A stretch of DNA of 64,000 bases, from assembly GCF_036621415.1 (NCBI RefSeq), contig NZ_CP030941.1, forward strand, positions 868,001-932,000. The letters run 5' to 3'. The translations under genes and the position numbers were made by a program. The stretch's first letter is position 1; each line of letters starts with the position of its first letter. Positions 27,621 through 36,076 of this stretch are shown in pieces. Origin of the DNA: Nitratireductor thuwali. Its GTDB lineage: Bacteria > Pseudomonadota > Alphaproteobacteria > Rhizobiales > Rhizobiaceae. The notes beneath the pieces were generated by a model. It searched no databases. It saw only the letters and a list, made by a program, of their open reading frames with translations, and was not told the origin of the DNA.

Positions 27621-27998
27621 ATGATGAAATCACGAGAGAATCTTGTTCGGCTAAAGCAGTTTCAGGTGAACGAGAAGCGCCGTCGGATAGACCAGCTCGA
27701 CGCGATGATCGCCGAGTTCGAACGCATGGCTTCCGAGCTCGAGGCTCAGATCGTCAGCGAGGAGACGAAAGCCGGCATTACCGACCAGAACCATTTCGCC
27801 TACCCGACCTTTGCCAAGGCGGCGCGGCTGCGCCGGGACAATCTACGCACCTCCCAAGCCGAACTCCTGCAGCAGAAGGAACAGGCGCAGGACGATCTGT
27901 CGGAAGTGGAAGTGGAGTTGAGAAAGGCCGAAGCGCTGGAAATGCGGGACGGAAAGCGCGGCAGTGACGCCGAGGCGTCCCGCGCCATGACCGGCTGA
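27621..27998 (+). CDS. FliJ-like flagellar export chaperone-type coiled-coil protein
   Basis: 125 aa, helical throughout, with two coiled-coil stretches (about 5-45 and 65-115) separated by a Pro-containing turn (HFAYPTF). The first 110 residues resemble the short rhizobial FliJ-type proteins found beside ctrA. FliJ binds the flagellar export ATPase. No other flagellar gene is in this window, so the assignment rests on sequence pattern and position. GGGAG precedes the ATG. Confidence 0.75.
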   Translation: MMKSRENLVRLKQFQVNEKRRRIDQLDAMIAEFERMASELEAQIVSEETKAGITDQNHFAYPTFAKAARLRRDNLRTSQAELLQQKEQAQDDLSEVEVELRKAEALEMRDGKRGSDAEASRAMTG

Positions 27999-28025
27999 CG
28001 AAAGCTCGCCAGAAAACGCATGAAA

Positions 28026-28057
28026 GGCCCGGCGGGCACGTTCCGCCGGGCTTTTCC
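28026..28057 (+). terminator. Rho-independent terminator after the fliJ-like gene
   Basis: A perfect 9-bp stem (GCCCGGCGG-type arms around GCACGTT) followed by CTTTTCC, 28 bases after the stop. Confidence 0.8.
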
Positions 28058-28220
28058 GTTTGCGGCTTCCGTCGCTTCGCCATTTCCCGGGAAAGGTGAA
28101 ATCGTCCGGCTGCTCGAGTAGCGCAGCTCTGGACCTAGACCGGCATCCGCAGATGCAATCGCCGGCGCGGAATCATCCTTGCGCCGGCGGAAGATGCAAT
28201 CGGTTGTCGGACGGTTTCTG

Positions 28221-28496
28221 TCAGTGGCGGTATTGCTGAATACGGGTCGTGCGCAATCCCTGCAGGCCATGGTCGTCGATCGACGCCTGCCACGACAGGA
28301 ATTCCTCCACGGTCAGCCGATAGCGCTGACACGCTTCCTCAAGGCTCAGGAGCCCCCCGCGCACGGCGGCCACTACTTCCGCCTTGCGGCGAATAACCCA
28401 CCTGCGCGTGTTGGTGGGCGGCAAATCGGCAATCGTCAGCGGACTGCCGTCAGGCCCGATAACATATTTCACGCGCGGTCGCACCAGATCGGTCAT
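28221..28496 (-). CDS. sciP: SciP, DUF1153-family CtrA inhibitor
   Basis: 91 aa, all of it DUF1153. A short N-terminal YVIGPDGSPLTIADLPP strand region is followed by a helix-turn-helix (TRRWVIRRKAEVVAAVRGGLLSLEEACQRY). In Caulobacter SciP binds CtrA and blocks its activation of promoters. Its placement 1.1 kb from ctrA fits. I start at the inner ATG (28496), giving the usual family length, rather than 11 codons upstream. Confidence 0.92.
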   Translation of the reverse strand: MTDLVRPRVKYVIGPDGSPLTIADLPPTNTRRWVIRRKAEVVAAVRGGLLSLEEACQRYRLTVEEFLSWQASIDDHGLQGLRTTRIQQYRH

Positions 28497-28781
28497 CGTA
28501 CTCTCTACACTGAACCAAGACCCAATCATCGCGACGTTACCGCCGCAGCTTTAAGAATTGCCTAAACGCAGGGTAAGAGTAAGGTAAGACTTATGAATCC
28601 GGCGTTAGGGAATTGCCTCGCCTTTGATTAAAATGCGCGCGCAGGCGCGCCGATTGGAAGGGGTGCATCGGCGCGCGCGGCCTCCTTGTCCCGCGCGCCC
28701 TTGCAGCAATGCGCCAAGATCGCCACCTTGACCTCGGCCCATACGGTTGGCATGTAGCGGCGGACGAACGGAAGAACAAAG

Positions 28782-29960
28782 ATGAACAGCCTCGATCTGC
28801 CAGGCCGCCCGCAGGACACACGCGTCGTCGTCGCCATGTCGGGCGGCGTCGACTCGTCGGTCGTTGCCGGCATTCTCGCCCGCGAAGGCTACGAGGTCGT
28901 GGGCGTTACGCTACAGCTTTACGACCATGGTGCCGCCGCCCATCGGCCGGGTTCCTGCTGCGCGGGCCAGGACATAGACGATGCCCGCCGCGTTGCCGAG
29001 ACGCTGGGCATCGCCCACTATGTTCTCGACTACGAGGAGCGTTTCCGCAAGGCGGTGATCGACCCCTTCGCCGAAAGCTACGTCGCCGGCGAGACGCCGA
29101 TCCCTTGCGTGTCGTGCAACCAGACGGTCAAGTTCTCCGACCTTCTACAGACCGCCCGCGACCTGGGCGCCGACGCGCTTGCCACCGGGCACTATATCCG
29201 CAGCAAGGCCAATGGGGCCCATCGGGCGCTGCACCGGCCGGTCGACGCGGACCGCGACCAGAGCTATTTCCTTTTCGCCACGACGCAGGAGCAGATCGAT
29301 TACCTGCGCTTCCCCCTGGGCGGCATGCCGAAGCCCGAGGTGCGGGCGATCGCGCAGGAGATGGGTCTTTCGGTGGCCGGCAAGCAGGACAGCCAGGACA
29401 TCTGCTTCGTGCCCAAAGGCAAATATTCCGACATCATCTCGAAGCTGAAGCCCGGCGCGGCCAATGGCGGCGACATCGTGCATATCGACGGCCGGGTGCT
29501 CGGCCGGCACGAAGGCATCATGCACTACACGATCGGCCAGCGTCGCGGCATCGGCGTGGCGGCCGGCGAGCCGCTTTACGTCGTCCATCTGGATGCGGAG
29601 GCAGCGCGCGTCGTCGTCGGCCCGCGCGAGGCGCTGGAGACGCGCCGCCTGTTCCTGCGGCAGGTGAACTGGCTGGGCGACGGCCCGCTGTCGGCCATCC
29701 CCGCCGAAGGCCTGGAGGTGCACGCCAAGGTGCGCTCGACCCGTCCTCCCGCGCCGGCCACGCTCTATCACCGGGCCGGAACGACCTTCGTCGACCTGCA
29801 CGAAGGCGAGGCCGGCGTCGCGCCGGGCCAGGCCTGCGTTCTTTATTCCAGCGACGGTGACGACGCCCGCGTCTATGGCGGCGGCTTCATCGAGCGTTCC
29901 GAACGCAGCACTGCGGCCGAAGCGCAGCTTGCCAGGCTGGACGGATTGTCGGCCCTATAG
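28782..29960 (+). CDS. mnmA: tRNA 2-thiouridine(34) synthase MnmA
   Basis: 392 aa. It thiolates the wobble uridine of tRNA-Lys, -Glu and -Gln using sulfur relayed from IscS. The PP-loop is [10 protein letters not shown] (18-27). The catalytic Cys pair lies in [12 protein letters not shown] and [10 protein letters not shown]. The C-terminal beta-barrel domain (about 290-375) is present and the length is normal. An alphaproteobacterial insert ([20 protein letters not shown]) follows the first strand pair. Confidence 0.96.
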   Translation: MNSLDLPGRPQDTRVVVAMSGGVDSSVVAGILAREGYEVVGVTLQLYDHGAAAHRPGSCCAGQDIDDARRVAETLGIAHYVLDYEERFRKAVIDPFAESYVAGETPIPCVSCNQTVKFSDLLQTARDLGADALATGHYIRSKANGAHRALHRPVDADRDQSYFLFATTQEQIDYLRFPLGGMPKPEVRAIAQEMGLSVAGKQDSQDICFVPKGKYSDIISKLKPGAANGGDIVHIDGRVLGRHEGIMHYTIGQRRGIGVAAGEPLYVVHLDAEAARVVVGPREALETRRLFLRQVNWLGDGPLSAIPAEGLEVHAKVRSTRPPAPATLYHRAGTTFVDLHEGEAGVAPGQACVLYSSDGDDARVYGGGFIERSERSTAAEAQLARLDGLSAL

Positions 29961-30029
29961 AGCGCCGTGCCTCCATCCGGACGCTGCACAAGGATGCTCC
30001 AACACTTTGGAACCACGCATCCTGTGTTC

Positions 30030-30052
30030 CGAAAAATCGGTCCCGATTTTCA
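30030..30052. repeat. Short rhizobial intergenic palindrome after mnmA
   Basis: GAAAAATCGG-TCC-CGATTTTC imperfect palindrome inside a GTTCCGAAAAATCGGTCCCG context that recurs in rhizobial intergenic DNA. It has no T tract, so it is not a clear terminator. Confidence 0.4.
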
Positions 30053-30089
30053 GGCCGATGCGTAGCGCTCCAAGGCTTTCGCCCGTCCC

Positions 30090-31169
30090 TCAACTCATCC
30101 TGTAGGCGTTAAGGCGGGTCATCTTTTTCTGCTTTCCGCGCGGCTGCGGCATTTCCGCCAGCGAGGCGAGATCGAGGAGGCGCTGCAGGTCGGCGGCGTG
30201 CCGGAAGCCGGGCTCGGTCGGGATATTGAGCCTCACCGCATTGACGAAACGCTCGTAATTGGTTGCCACCGGCGCCGCCGCCACATCGCGCCATGTCGCC
30301 GTCTCGGCATCGCCGTCGAGGCAGACCCTGAGATGCGAGGCCTGATGCCCGTGCTGGACCTCGATGCCGCCCTTGTCGCCATAGATGCGCAGGCGCAACT
30401 CGTTGAGATGGCCGGTGGCCCAGCGGGTGGCGTGGATCACGCCCAGCGCGCCGTTGTCGAAGCCGGCGGTCATGACGAAACTGTCGTTGGCGTCGAGCAC
30501 ATAGTCGCCGATCTGGTCGCCCTCGATCTTGTTGAAGGTCTTCAGGCGGCAGGAGACATCGCTGATCTGGCTGGCCGAGCCGAAGGCGACGAAATCCAGG
30601 ATATGGATGCCGATGTCGCCCAGCGTGCCGTTCGACCCGTGCCCCTTCGACAGCCGCCACAGCCATTGCGGGCCGGTGCGCCAGTCGCCCCACGCGCTGG
30701 AGACGAGCCAGCTTTGCAGATAGGAGGCCTCCAGATGCTTGACCGTTCCGATGCGCCCGGCCAGCACCATCTCGCGCGCCGCATGCAACTCGGCCACGTC
30801 CCGGTAGCTGAGATTGACCATGGCGACCACGCCGGCCCGATCGGCCGCGTCGGCCATCTCGACGGCGTGCGCGTGGTTCGTGGCAAGCGGCTTTTCACAC
30901 AGCACATGCTTGCCGGCGGCAATGCAGGCCATGGAAGTGGCATAATGCGCGGCATCCGGCGTCACATTGGCCACGGCATCGAACTCGCCCCACGCCAACG
31001 CGCTTTCGACGGTCGCAAAACGCCTTTCTATGCCGTGCTTGTCGCAGAAGCTCTGCAGCTTTTCGGCGTCCGTGTCGACGGCGCCGGCCAGGTGCACGCC
31101 TGGGATCGCCGCGAAGGAGGTGGCATGGCGGTTGGCCATCTTGCCGGTGCCCAGAATGAGTAGGCGCAT
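30090..31169 (-). CDS. Gfo/Idh/MocA oxidoreductase, ThuB-like
   Basis: 359 aa NAD(P)-dependent sugar dehydrogenase. The Rossmann motif is LILGTGKMANRH at the N-terminus, the EKPLAT motif is in place (CEKPLATN near residue 96), and the substrate-domain HILDF motif (GDIGIHILDF) holds the catalytic His. It lies 11 bases after a ThuA-family gene on the same strand. In rhizobia thuA and thuB, a dehydrogenase of this family, act in catabolism of trehalose and related disaccharides via keto-sugars. No thuEFGK transporter is nearby, so the substrate may differ. Confidence 0.85.
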   Translation of the reverse strand: MRLLILGTGKMANRHATSFAAIPGVHLAGAVDTDAEKLQSFCDKHGIERRFATVESALAWGEFDAVANVTPDAAHYATSMACIAAGKHVLCEKPLATNHAHAVEMADAADRAGVVAMVNLSYRDVAELHAAREMVLAGRIGTVKHLEASYLQSWLVSSAWGDWRTGPQWLWRLSKGHGSNGTLGDIGIHILDFVAFGSASQISDVSCRLKTFNKIEGDQIGDYVLDANDSFVMTAGFDNGALGVIHATRWATGHLNELRLRIYGDKGGIEVQHGHQASHLRVCLDGDAETATWRDVAAAPVATNYERFVNAVRLNIPTEPGFRHAADLQRLLDLASLAEMPQPRGKQKKMTRLNAYRMS

Positions 31170-31180
31170 GTGTATTCTTC

Positions 31181-31966
31181 CTATTTGTAGCCTTCTTCGC
31201 CGGGCTTGTGCAGCTTCGGGCCGCGCTCGACGATGGGTTCGGGGGCAGCGTCGGCCGGCACGTTCGGCGCCTTGTGGATGGCGGCAAGGGCCGGCCCTGG
31301 CGTATGGGCCCATCGCGCCGCATTGCGCAGCACCTGGCCGACGGTCGCATCGTGATAGGTGGGATAGGTCTCGTGGCCGGGCCTGAAATAGAAGATGTTT
31401 CCGGCTCCGCGCCTGTATGTCAGGCCGGAGCGGAACACTTCGCCGCCCTGGAACCAGGAGATGAACACGGTTTCCAAAGGCTCCGGGACAGAGAACGGCT
31501 CGCCATACATCTCCTCGTGCTCAAGCTCGAAATATGCGGGCAGGCCGCGGGCGATCGGATGGCGCGGATTGACCACCCACAGCCGCTCGCGCTCGCCCGC
31601 CTCACGCCAACTCAGCGCGCAGGGCGTTCCCATCAGCCGCTTGAATATTTTCGAGAAATGCGCCGAGTGCAGCAGGATCAGGCCCATCCCCTCCCACACG
31701 CGCCGCGCCACGCGCTCGACGATCTCGTCCTCGACCGCGTCATGGGCCTTGTGTCCCCACCAGACCAGCACGTCGGTCCGGGCCAGCACCTCTTCGGAAA
31801 GCCCGTGCTCGGGGTCCTGCAGGACCGCGGTTTCGGTCGCGATGTCGCCGTCGGCCGCGAGCGCACGGGCGATCGTCCCATGCATTCCATCGGGATAGAT
31901 GGAGCGCACCACCTCGTTTTGGCGCTCATGCACATTTTCGCCCCACACCAGGACCTTGATGCTCAT
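31181..31966 (-). CDS. ThuA-family protein (trehalose-utilisation type, glutamine-amidotransferase-like fold)
   Basis: 261 aa. It opens with IKVLVWGENVHERQNE, followed by YPDGMHGTIA and a VLVWWGHKAHDAV strand, all typical of ThuA. The fold resembles class I glutamine amidotransferases, but the nucleophile region reads LILLHSAHFSKIFKRLMG, as expected for ThuA. I start at the ATG at 31966; in-frame ATGs 18 and 24 bases upstream are possible. It forms a two-gene unit with the following dehydrogenase. Confidence 0.87.
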   Translation of the reverse strand: MSIKVLVWGENVHERQNEVVRSIYPDGMHGTIARALAADGDIATETAVLQDPEHGLSEEVLARTDVLVWWGHKAHDAVEDEIVERVARRVWEGMGLILLHSAHFSKIFKRLMGTPCALSWREAGERERLWVVNPRHPIARGLPAYFELEHEEMYGEPFSVPEPLETVFISWFQGGEVFRSGLTYRRGAGNIFYFRPGHETYPTYHDATVGQVLRNAARWAHTPGPALAAIHKAPNVPADAAPEPIVERGPKLHKPGEEGYK

Positions 31967-32285
31967 TGCCAGCTGCTCTTCCATATCCATTCTCGCAGAG
32001 TGACCCGCCACGATGCCCGTTCGCCGCAAACCAAAATGCGCGCCGCTTCCTACACGGCAGCCAAGCTGCAGCAGGACAGACGCACAACCGATGGGACTGA
32101 GCGGAAACCTGAACCGGATTCTCTACCGTTTGACACCCGTGCCCCTGACGCCGCGCACTCCGGCCAAGGGCTGCTGAAACCTTGAAGATGCGCGACGGGA
32201 AGTCAAGACGCTACTGCGCCCCGGATTCGCGTGGCGCGCGAGGAAGTTGTGGACATCGGCCGGCGGATGCGGCGCTCGGAAAGGG
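31967..32285. other. Intergenic stretch with no supported gene
   Basis: 319 bases between the ThuA-family gene and the second Gfo/Idh/MocA gene (both minus strand). I see no conserved ORF, repeat or convincing terminator. The ThuA promoter should lie in it. Confidence 0.5.
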
Positions 32286-33239
32286 TCAGTCGTGCCATAC
32301 GGTCCCGGCGGTGAGGATGCGCAGCACGTCGATGGCTTCCTCGCCCGAGGTTCTGGGCTGCCCGCGCGTGGCAATACAATCGATGAAATGCTCGAGTTCC
32401 CGGGTCAGCGGCATGCCCTCCTTGACGTCCACATAGGACGGCTCGTTGGTGGTGAAGGCCCACTGGCCGCTGTCCTGCCAAACGGCGTGGCGGTAGACGG
32501 CGAGCTTGCGCCCCCACGGCTCGACATCGTCGAACACGGCCATGGCCCTGGTGCCGACGACGGTCAGCCGGCGCTCGCGGTAAGGATTGAGCCGCGAGGT
32601 GAAAAGATGGCTGCGCAGACCGTTGGCAAAGCGCATGTGCAGATGCGCGAAATCGCTCAGATGGTCGAGCAGGGCCGCCCCTTCGCCGCGCACTTCCACC
32701 GGCGCCGAGCCTGTTATGGCCAGGATCATCGATAGATCGTGCGGCGCCAGATCCCAAAGGGCGTCGTTCTCGGTATGGAACTTGCCGAGGCCGAGCCGAT
32801 GCGAGTGGATATAGCGGACCGTGCCGAGCTCGCCATCGTCGATCAGCGATTTCAGTTTCTCGAAGGCCGGATGGAAACGCAGCACATGCCCGACCATCAG
32901 GACGCGGCCCGTCTCATGGGCGGCGTCCACCGCCCGCTGCGCATCCGGCACGGTGAGCGCGATCGGCTTTTCGACGAGCACATCCTTGCCTGCCCGCACG
33001 ATCTTGATCGCGTATTCGGCATGAAACTGCGGCGGCAGCGCCATGACCACGGCATCGATGCCATCGTCGCCGAAAAGATCTTCAGGCGCGATTGCGCGGC
33101 AGTCCTGCTCGCTGGCAAAGCCTTCCGCCCGCGCCGGGTTGGCGTCGGAAACGGCGGCGAGAACGCCAAGCGATTTCAAGGTACGGATGTGGTTCGACCC
33201 CCAATACCCACATCCCAGGACTGCAATTCGCGGCTTCAT
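32286..33239 (-). CDS. Gfo/Idh/MocA oxidoreductase, WbpB/WlbA-like
   Basis: 317 aa. Rossmann motif VLGCGYWGSNHIRTL at the N-terminus, VEKPIALT near residue 93, and a DLAPHDLSMIL segment with the catalytic His. The GCGYWGSNHIR start is typical of the branch that includes UDP-N-acetyl-2-amino-2-deoxyglucuronate dehydrogenases. No glycosyltransferase or nucleotide-sugar gene is nearby. It may instead act on a free sugar with the ThuA/ThuB-like pair. Confidence 0.85.
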   Translation of the reverse strand: MKPRIAVLGCGYWGSNHIRTLKSLGVLAAVSDANPARAEGFASEQDCRAIAPEDLFGDDGIDAVVMALPPQFHAEYAIKIVRAGKDVLVEKPIALTVPDAQRAVDAAHETGRVLMVGHVLRFHPAFEKLKSLIDDGELGTVRYIHSHRLGLGKFHTENDALWDLAPHDLSMILAITGSAPVEVRGEGAALLDHLSDFAHLHMRFANGLRSHLFTSRLNPYRERRLTVVGTRAMAVFDDVEPWGRKLAVYRHAVWQDSGQWAFTTNEPSYVDVKEGMPLTRELEHFIDCIATRGQPRTSGEEAIDVLRILTAGTVWHD

Positions 33240-33372
33240 AAACTCTTCACATGCATTGGTGTTGGTGACACATATCGGCGCACGCGGCGCAACTCAAGCC
33301 CGCCGCGGCCCAATCACCAGAACGTCAACCCGGCGCCCTGAAAAATGTGCTGCTGCCGAAGATATTGGCCGC

Positions 33373-33402
33373 TTGACACCGGCAAGCTCCCAACCTTATA
33401 TC
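33373..33402 (+). promoter_or_regulatory. Sigma70-type promoter of tRNA-Met
   Basis: TTGACA (33373-33378) and TTATAT (33396-33401) separated by 17 bases, 59 bases before the mature tRNA. Both boxes are close to consensus. Confidence 0.7.
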
Positions 33403-33460
33403 CGCCCGACTTCAAAAAGCGCCAGGGACCATCCCGCCGGCCCCGCGCCACGCTTTTCGG

Positions 33461-33537
33461 GGCGGAGTAGCTCAGTCGGTTAGAGCAGAGGAATCATAAT
33501 CCTTGTGTCGGGGGTTCGAGTCCCTCCTCCGCTACCA
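33461..33537 (+). tRNA. tRNA-Met (CAU), elongator type
   Basis: 77 nt including the encoded CCA. The acceptor stem GGCGGAG pairs with CTCCGCT (G-U at 1-72), the D arm GCTC/GAGC, an anticodon stem GAGGA/TCCTT with loop ATCATAA (anticodon CAT after T33), variable region GTGTC, and T arm GGGGG-TTCGAGT-CCCTC are all in order. The G1-U72 pair and body match rhizobial elongator tRNA-Met rather than initiator. A lysidine tRNA-Ile cannot be fully excluded. The 3' half overlaps the C-terminal codons of a serine recombinase on the other strand. Confidence 0.93.
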
Positions 33538-33540
33538 TCA
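33494..33540. other. Probable attachment site of the integrative element within the tRNA-Met 3' half
   Basis: The recombinase gene on the minus strand terminates inside the tRNA, and the tRNA is intact. Insertion at a tRNA 3' end with regeneration of the gene is standard for such elements. I did not find a second copy of the tRNA 3' end by eye in the rest of the window, so the far end is not located. Confidence 0.5.
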
Positions 33541-35119
33541 ATACAGTCCTAGGCGCCTCACCCGATTTGCGATTTGGCAGGTTGATAAGCTCTGCGAGCG
33601 CGCCATGCACTCTTACCTCCACCTGTCCCCTGCCTTCCTTTGGCACGATCTCAATACGGGTGACCAGCGAGCGGATGATATTCGCCGCTTCACGGCGCTC
33701 GCTATCGTCGGAACGTAATGCATCCTGAAGCTCCGAAACCCTCCGTCGATAGGCTTCGACCGTGGCCGGGTGGAATTCCACGACGTTCTCTGCGGAGGCC
33801 ATGGCCTTGAGCTCCTCAGCCAAGTTCTCCTTCTCACGCTCCAGTTCAAGCAACCTCGACTTCATGCCGGCCGTCGCAACGCCGTCGGCGATAGCATCAA
33901 CAATATTGCGGATTTGCCTCCCTATATTGGCAATCCGCTTTTCACTGTGCCGACGGTGCTGCCGATGAATGGTGTTCAGGCGTTTCTGTTCAGCATGATA
34001 TTCGGCAAGAAAACCGGCGATGGCATCGGGCGCCAGCAAGCATTTCTTGATGCCCTCAAGGACGCGTCGCGCAAGCTCGGCAACACGAATGGTTCTGCCG
34101 TTGTCGCAGGTTCCTTTTTCGCGATGGGCCGAACAAGTGAGCTGATCCTTGCTCTTCACCGTGTAGGACGCGCCGCAGCAGCCGCACCGGACAAGGCCTG
34201 AGAACAAGTGCTTCGGCCGTCGGCGATGATGGAGCCTTGCTCCACCGTAGAGCTTCTTGCGCGCGTGCACTGCATCCCACAGCTCATCATCGATGATGCG
34301 CAAATGCGATGCTTCTACGACCTGCCACTTCTCTGGCGGATTCGGCCGCGAGATGCGCCTGCCGGTCTCGGGATCCTTGACCATCTTGACGCGGTTGAAA
34401 ACGAGCAAGCCGATATAGGCCTCGTTATAGAGAAAGCCGCTGCGCCGCTTGAGATTGCCATTGATGGTCGAAGCGTTCCATTCCCCGCCAAAGGGGGAAG
34501 GTATGCCGTCTCGATTCAGCCCTGCAGCAATCGCCCGCGCAGACTGCCCGGACGCAAACTCCCGGAAAATCCTCCGAACGATCTCGGCTTGGTCCTCATC
34601 GACTTCCCTAAGCCCACGGATCGGCTCACCACGCTCATCAAGCTTCTTGACCACGCGATAGCCATAGGACAGGCCGCCAGCGGAATAGCCATTCAGGACA
34701 CGTCCGCTTTGACCACGCCTGATTTTGGCGGCCAAATCTCGCAGGAACAGCGCGTTCATGGTGCCTTTCAAGCCGACGTGGAGTTCATCCACCGTACCCT
34801 CGGACAAGGTCACGATCTTGACGCCGGCAAAGCGCAGCCGTTTGTAAAGTCCGGCAACGTCCTCTTGATCCCGCGACAGGCGGTCGAGCGCCTCCGCCAA
34901 CACGATGTCGAACAGACCGCGCTGGGCATCGGTGAGCAATTGCTGGATGCCGGGACGCAGGATCATGCTGGAACCGGAGATCGCCGCATCCGAATGACGC
35001 TGGACGACTTTCCAGCCTTCGCGTGCCGCATGCTCCTCGCAAAGCCGGAACTGGTCCTCGATGGAGGCTTCCCGCTGGTTGTCGGACGAATAACGGGCGT
35101 AGAGCGCGGCGCGATGCAT
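33494..35119 (-). CDS. Large serine recombinase (integrase) of a tRNA-targeted element
   Basis: 541 aa. The resolvase domain has the catalytic Ser in YARYSSDNQ (residue 11 or 12), with the Arg residues in EALDRLSRDQED. The recombinase domain (about 150-270, YGYRVVKKLDERGEPIRGLREVDEDQ) is followed by a zinc-ribbon (VRCGCCGASYTVKSKDQLTCSAHREKGTC). A coiled coil (about 380-450) and a DUF4368-like tail complete it. The last 14 codons (MVAEEGLEPPTQGL) are the antisense of the tRNA-Met 3' half, so the tail is determined by the integration site. It is preceded at 12 bases by a small gene of the same unit. Confidence 0.93.
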   Translation of the reverse strand: MHRAALYARYSSDNQREASIEDQFRLCEEHAAREGWKVVQRHSDAAISGSSMILRPGIQQLLTDAQRGLFDIVLAEALDRLSRDQEDVAGLYKRLRFAGVKIVTLSEGTVDELHVGLKGTMNALFLRDLAAKIRRGQSGRVLNGYSAGGLSYGYRVVKKLDERGEPIRGLREVDEDQAEIVRRIFREFASGQSARAIAAGLNRDGIPSPFGGEWNASTINGNLKRRSGFLYNEAYIGLLVFNRVKMVKDPETGRRISRPNPPEKWQVVEASHLRIIDDELWDAVHARKKLYGGARLHHRRRPKHLFSGLVRCGCCGASYTVKSKDQLTCSAHREKGTCDNGRTIRVAELARRVLEGIKKCLLAPDAIAGFLAEYHAEQKRLNTIHRQHRRHSEKRIANIGRQIRNIVDAIADGVATAGMKSRLLELEREKENLAEELKAMASAENVVEFHPATVEAYRRRVSELQDALRSDDSERREAANIIRSLVTRIEIVPKEGRGQVEVRVHGALAELINLPNRKSGEAPRTVLMVAEEGLEPPTQGL

Positions 35120-35131
35120 GGAGCTTTCTCC

Positions 35132-35389
35132 CTATCCTTCTTCCCTGCCCTTCGGACCGTGGCCCTCTGCCTCTTCTGCCGGGCGCCTATTGTCGTTGGC
35201 CGCCTGCAAGGCCTCGAAGTGCTCACGGGCGATCTGGCGGCCGATTAGTCGGGCAATGCTCAGAACCACCCGGTCCACCCGCTGCCAGGGTGCGATGTCG
35301 GTGTCCTCGACATTGGCATGTTCCGGCCCGCAATTGTCGTTGGTCGGCTGATCGTTGTTTTCCCGTTCGCGGTCTGATTCGTCTTCCAT
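35132..35389 (-). CDS. Small protein co-transcribed with the serine recombinase
   Basis: 85 aa, unknown. The N-terminal 30 residues are acidic and Asn-rich (MEDESDRERENNDQPTNDN). A helix (VDRVVLSIARLIGRQIAREHFEAL) follows, then a basic/Pro-rich tail. Its stop is 12 bases before the recombinase start. I start at the ATG at 35389, with GGAGAG in front, rather than an upstream in-frame codon. A recombination directionality or accessory factor is possible, though there is no winged-helix signature. Confidence 0.7.
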   Translation of the reverse strand: MEDESDRERENNDQPTNDNCGPEHANVEDTDIAPWQRVDRVVLSIARLIGRQIAREHFEALQAANDNRRPAEEAEGHGPKGREEG

Positions 35390-35580
35390 GCCGCTCTCCA
35401 ACACGCTGTGCGTGGCAGGAAACACCGGCAATTGGCGGCTTCAAAGCAGAATCTTCATCATGTCGTTCTGGCGGGTACATAAAGGTGCGTAGGGCGTTGT
35501 ATGTTCTGGGATGCTCTCATCGCCAATGCCGCCTCCCGTCGTCATCGCGGGCGAATCGGTTACCGCTGGCCGTCACGCTT

Positions 35581-35730
35581 GGAGCGCCAGCGCTCCCACC
35601 GATCCCTGGCTTCCCTGCGAAAGGCCGGACCGGAAAGCCGGTCGGTCAAGCCCCGAAGCCCGAAGGGGCGCGCGGTAAGCGCGCGGGCTTGAGCGAGCGG
35701 CGCGGTCCGGCAGCCTGCCCGGAAGCAGGC
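35581..35730 (+). other. GC-rich segment of nested inverted repeats (candidate structured RNA)
   Basis: Between the recombinase unit and IS21 there is no supported gene for about 550 bases, but this part holds many perfect inverted repeats. They are GGAGCG/CGCTCC (35581-35596), GCCGGACCG/CGGTCCGGC (35624-35632 with 35703-35711), CAAGCCC/GGGCTTG (35647-35653 with 35685-35691), CGCGC/GCGCG (35669-35673 with 35679-35683) and GCCTGC/GCAGGC (35713-35718 with 35725-35730). They nest without crossing, as expected for an RNA fold. Alternative local hairpins also exist (35628-35643, 35650-35669). High GC makes chance stems more likely. Confidence 0.35.
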
Positions 35731-35790
35731 GAGGCTTCTTCCTACGCCCAAGAGCATGTTGACGGGCAGGCGGCTCGGCTGAGGCTCACC

Positions 35791-35949
35791 CTAGTCCTCC
35801 GGCAAGGCTTCGAGCCGGATCAACACGGCACGCCAAAAGCGCAGGTCTGCCGCCCGGTGCGCACGACGTGCTGACAGCGCACACCATGCGATCGCCTCTG
35901 CAGCGTCAGCGCCGAACAGGTCGCGTGCTGCGCTGGCTGTCAATGATCG
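35791..35949 (-). pseudogene. Fragment of a small unknown gene, 5' end lost to IS21
   Basis: The minus-strand frame ending at 35791 reads SLTASAARDLFGADAAEAIAWCALSARRAHRAADL and ends EALPED. It is coherent and rich in Ala/Arg like small rhizobial accessory proteins. It runs into the IS21 end at about 35950, and I do not see its missing start on the far side of the element. It may be a real small gene truncated by the insertion, or chance. Confidence 0.35.
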
Positions 35950-36076
35950 CGGAAACGGGACCCCGTTTTTTCGTCCAAAAGGGACCCCTTTGACGGGCAC
36001 GATGTGAGCGCTCGACCGGGTGGAGCTGGTCGAGTTTGCGCAGCCCGGTCGAGTGCGCCTGATTGGCCTTTCGGCT

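Noticed and set aside
35501..35692. 63-aa plus-strand frame in the GC-rich inverted-repeat segment
   Set aside because: Arg/Ser-rich, no ribosome site, and coincides with the nested inverted repeats; not supported as coding.
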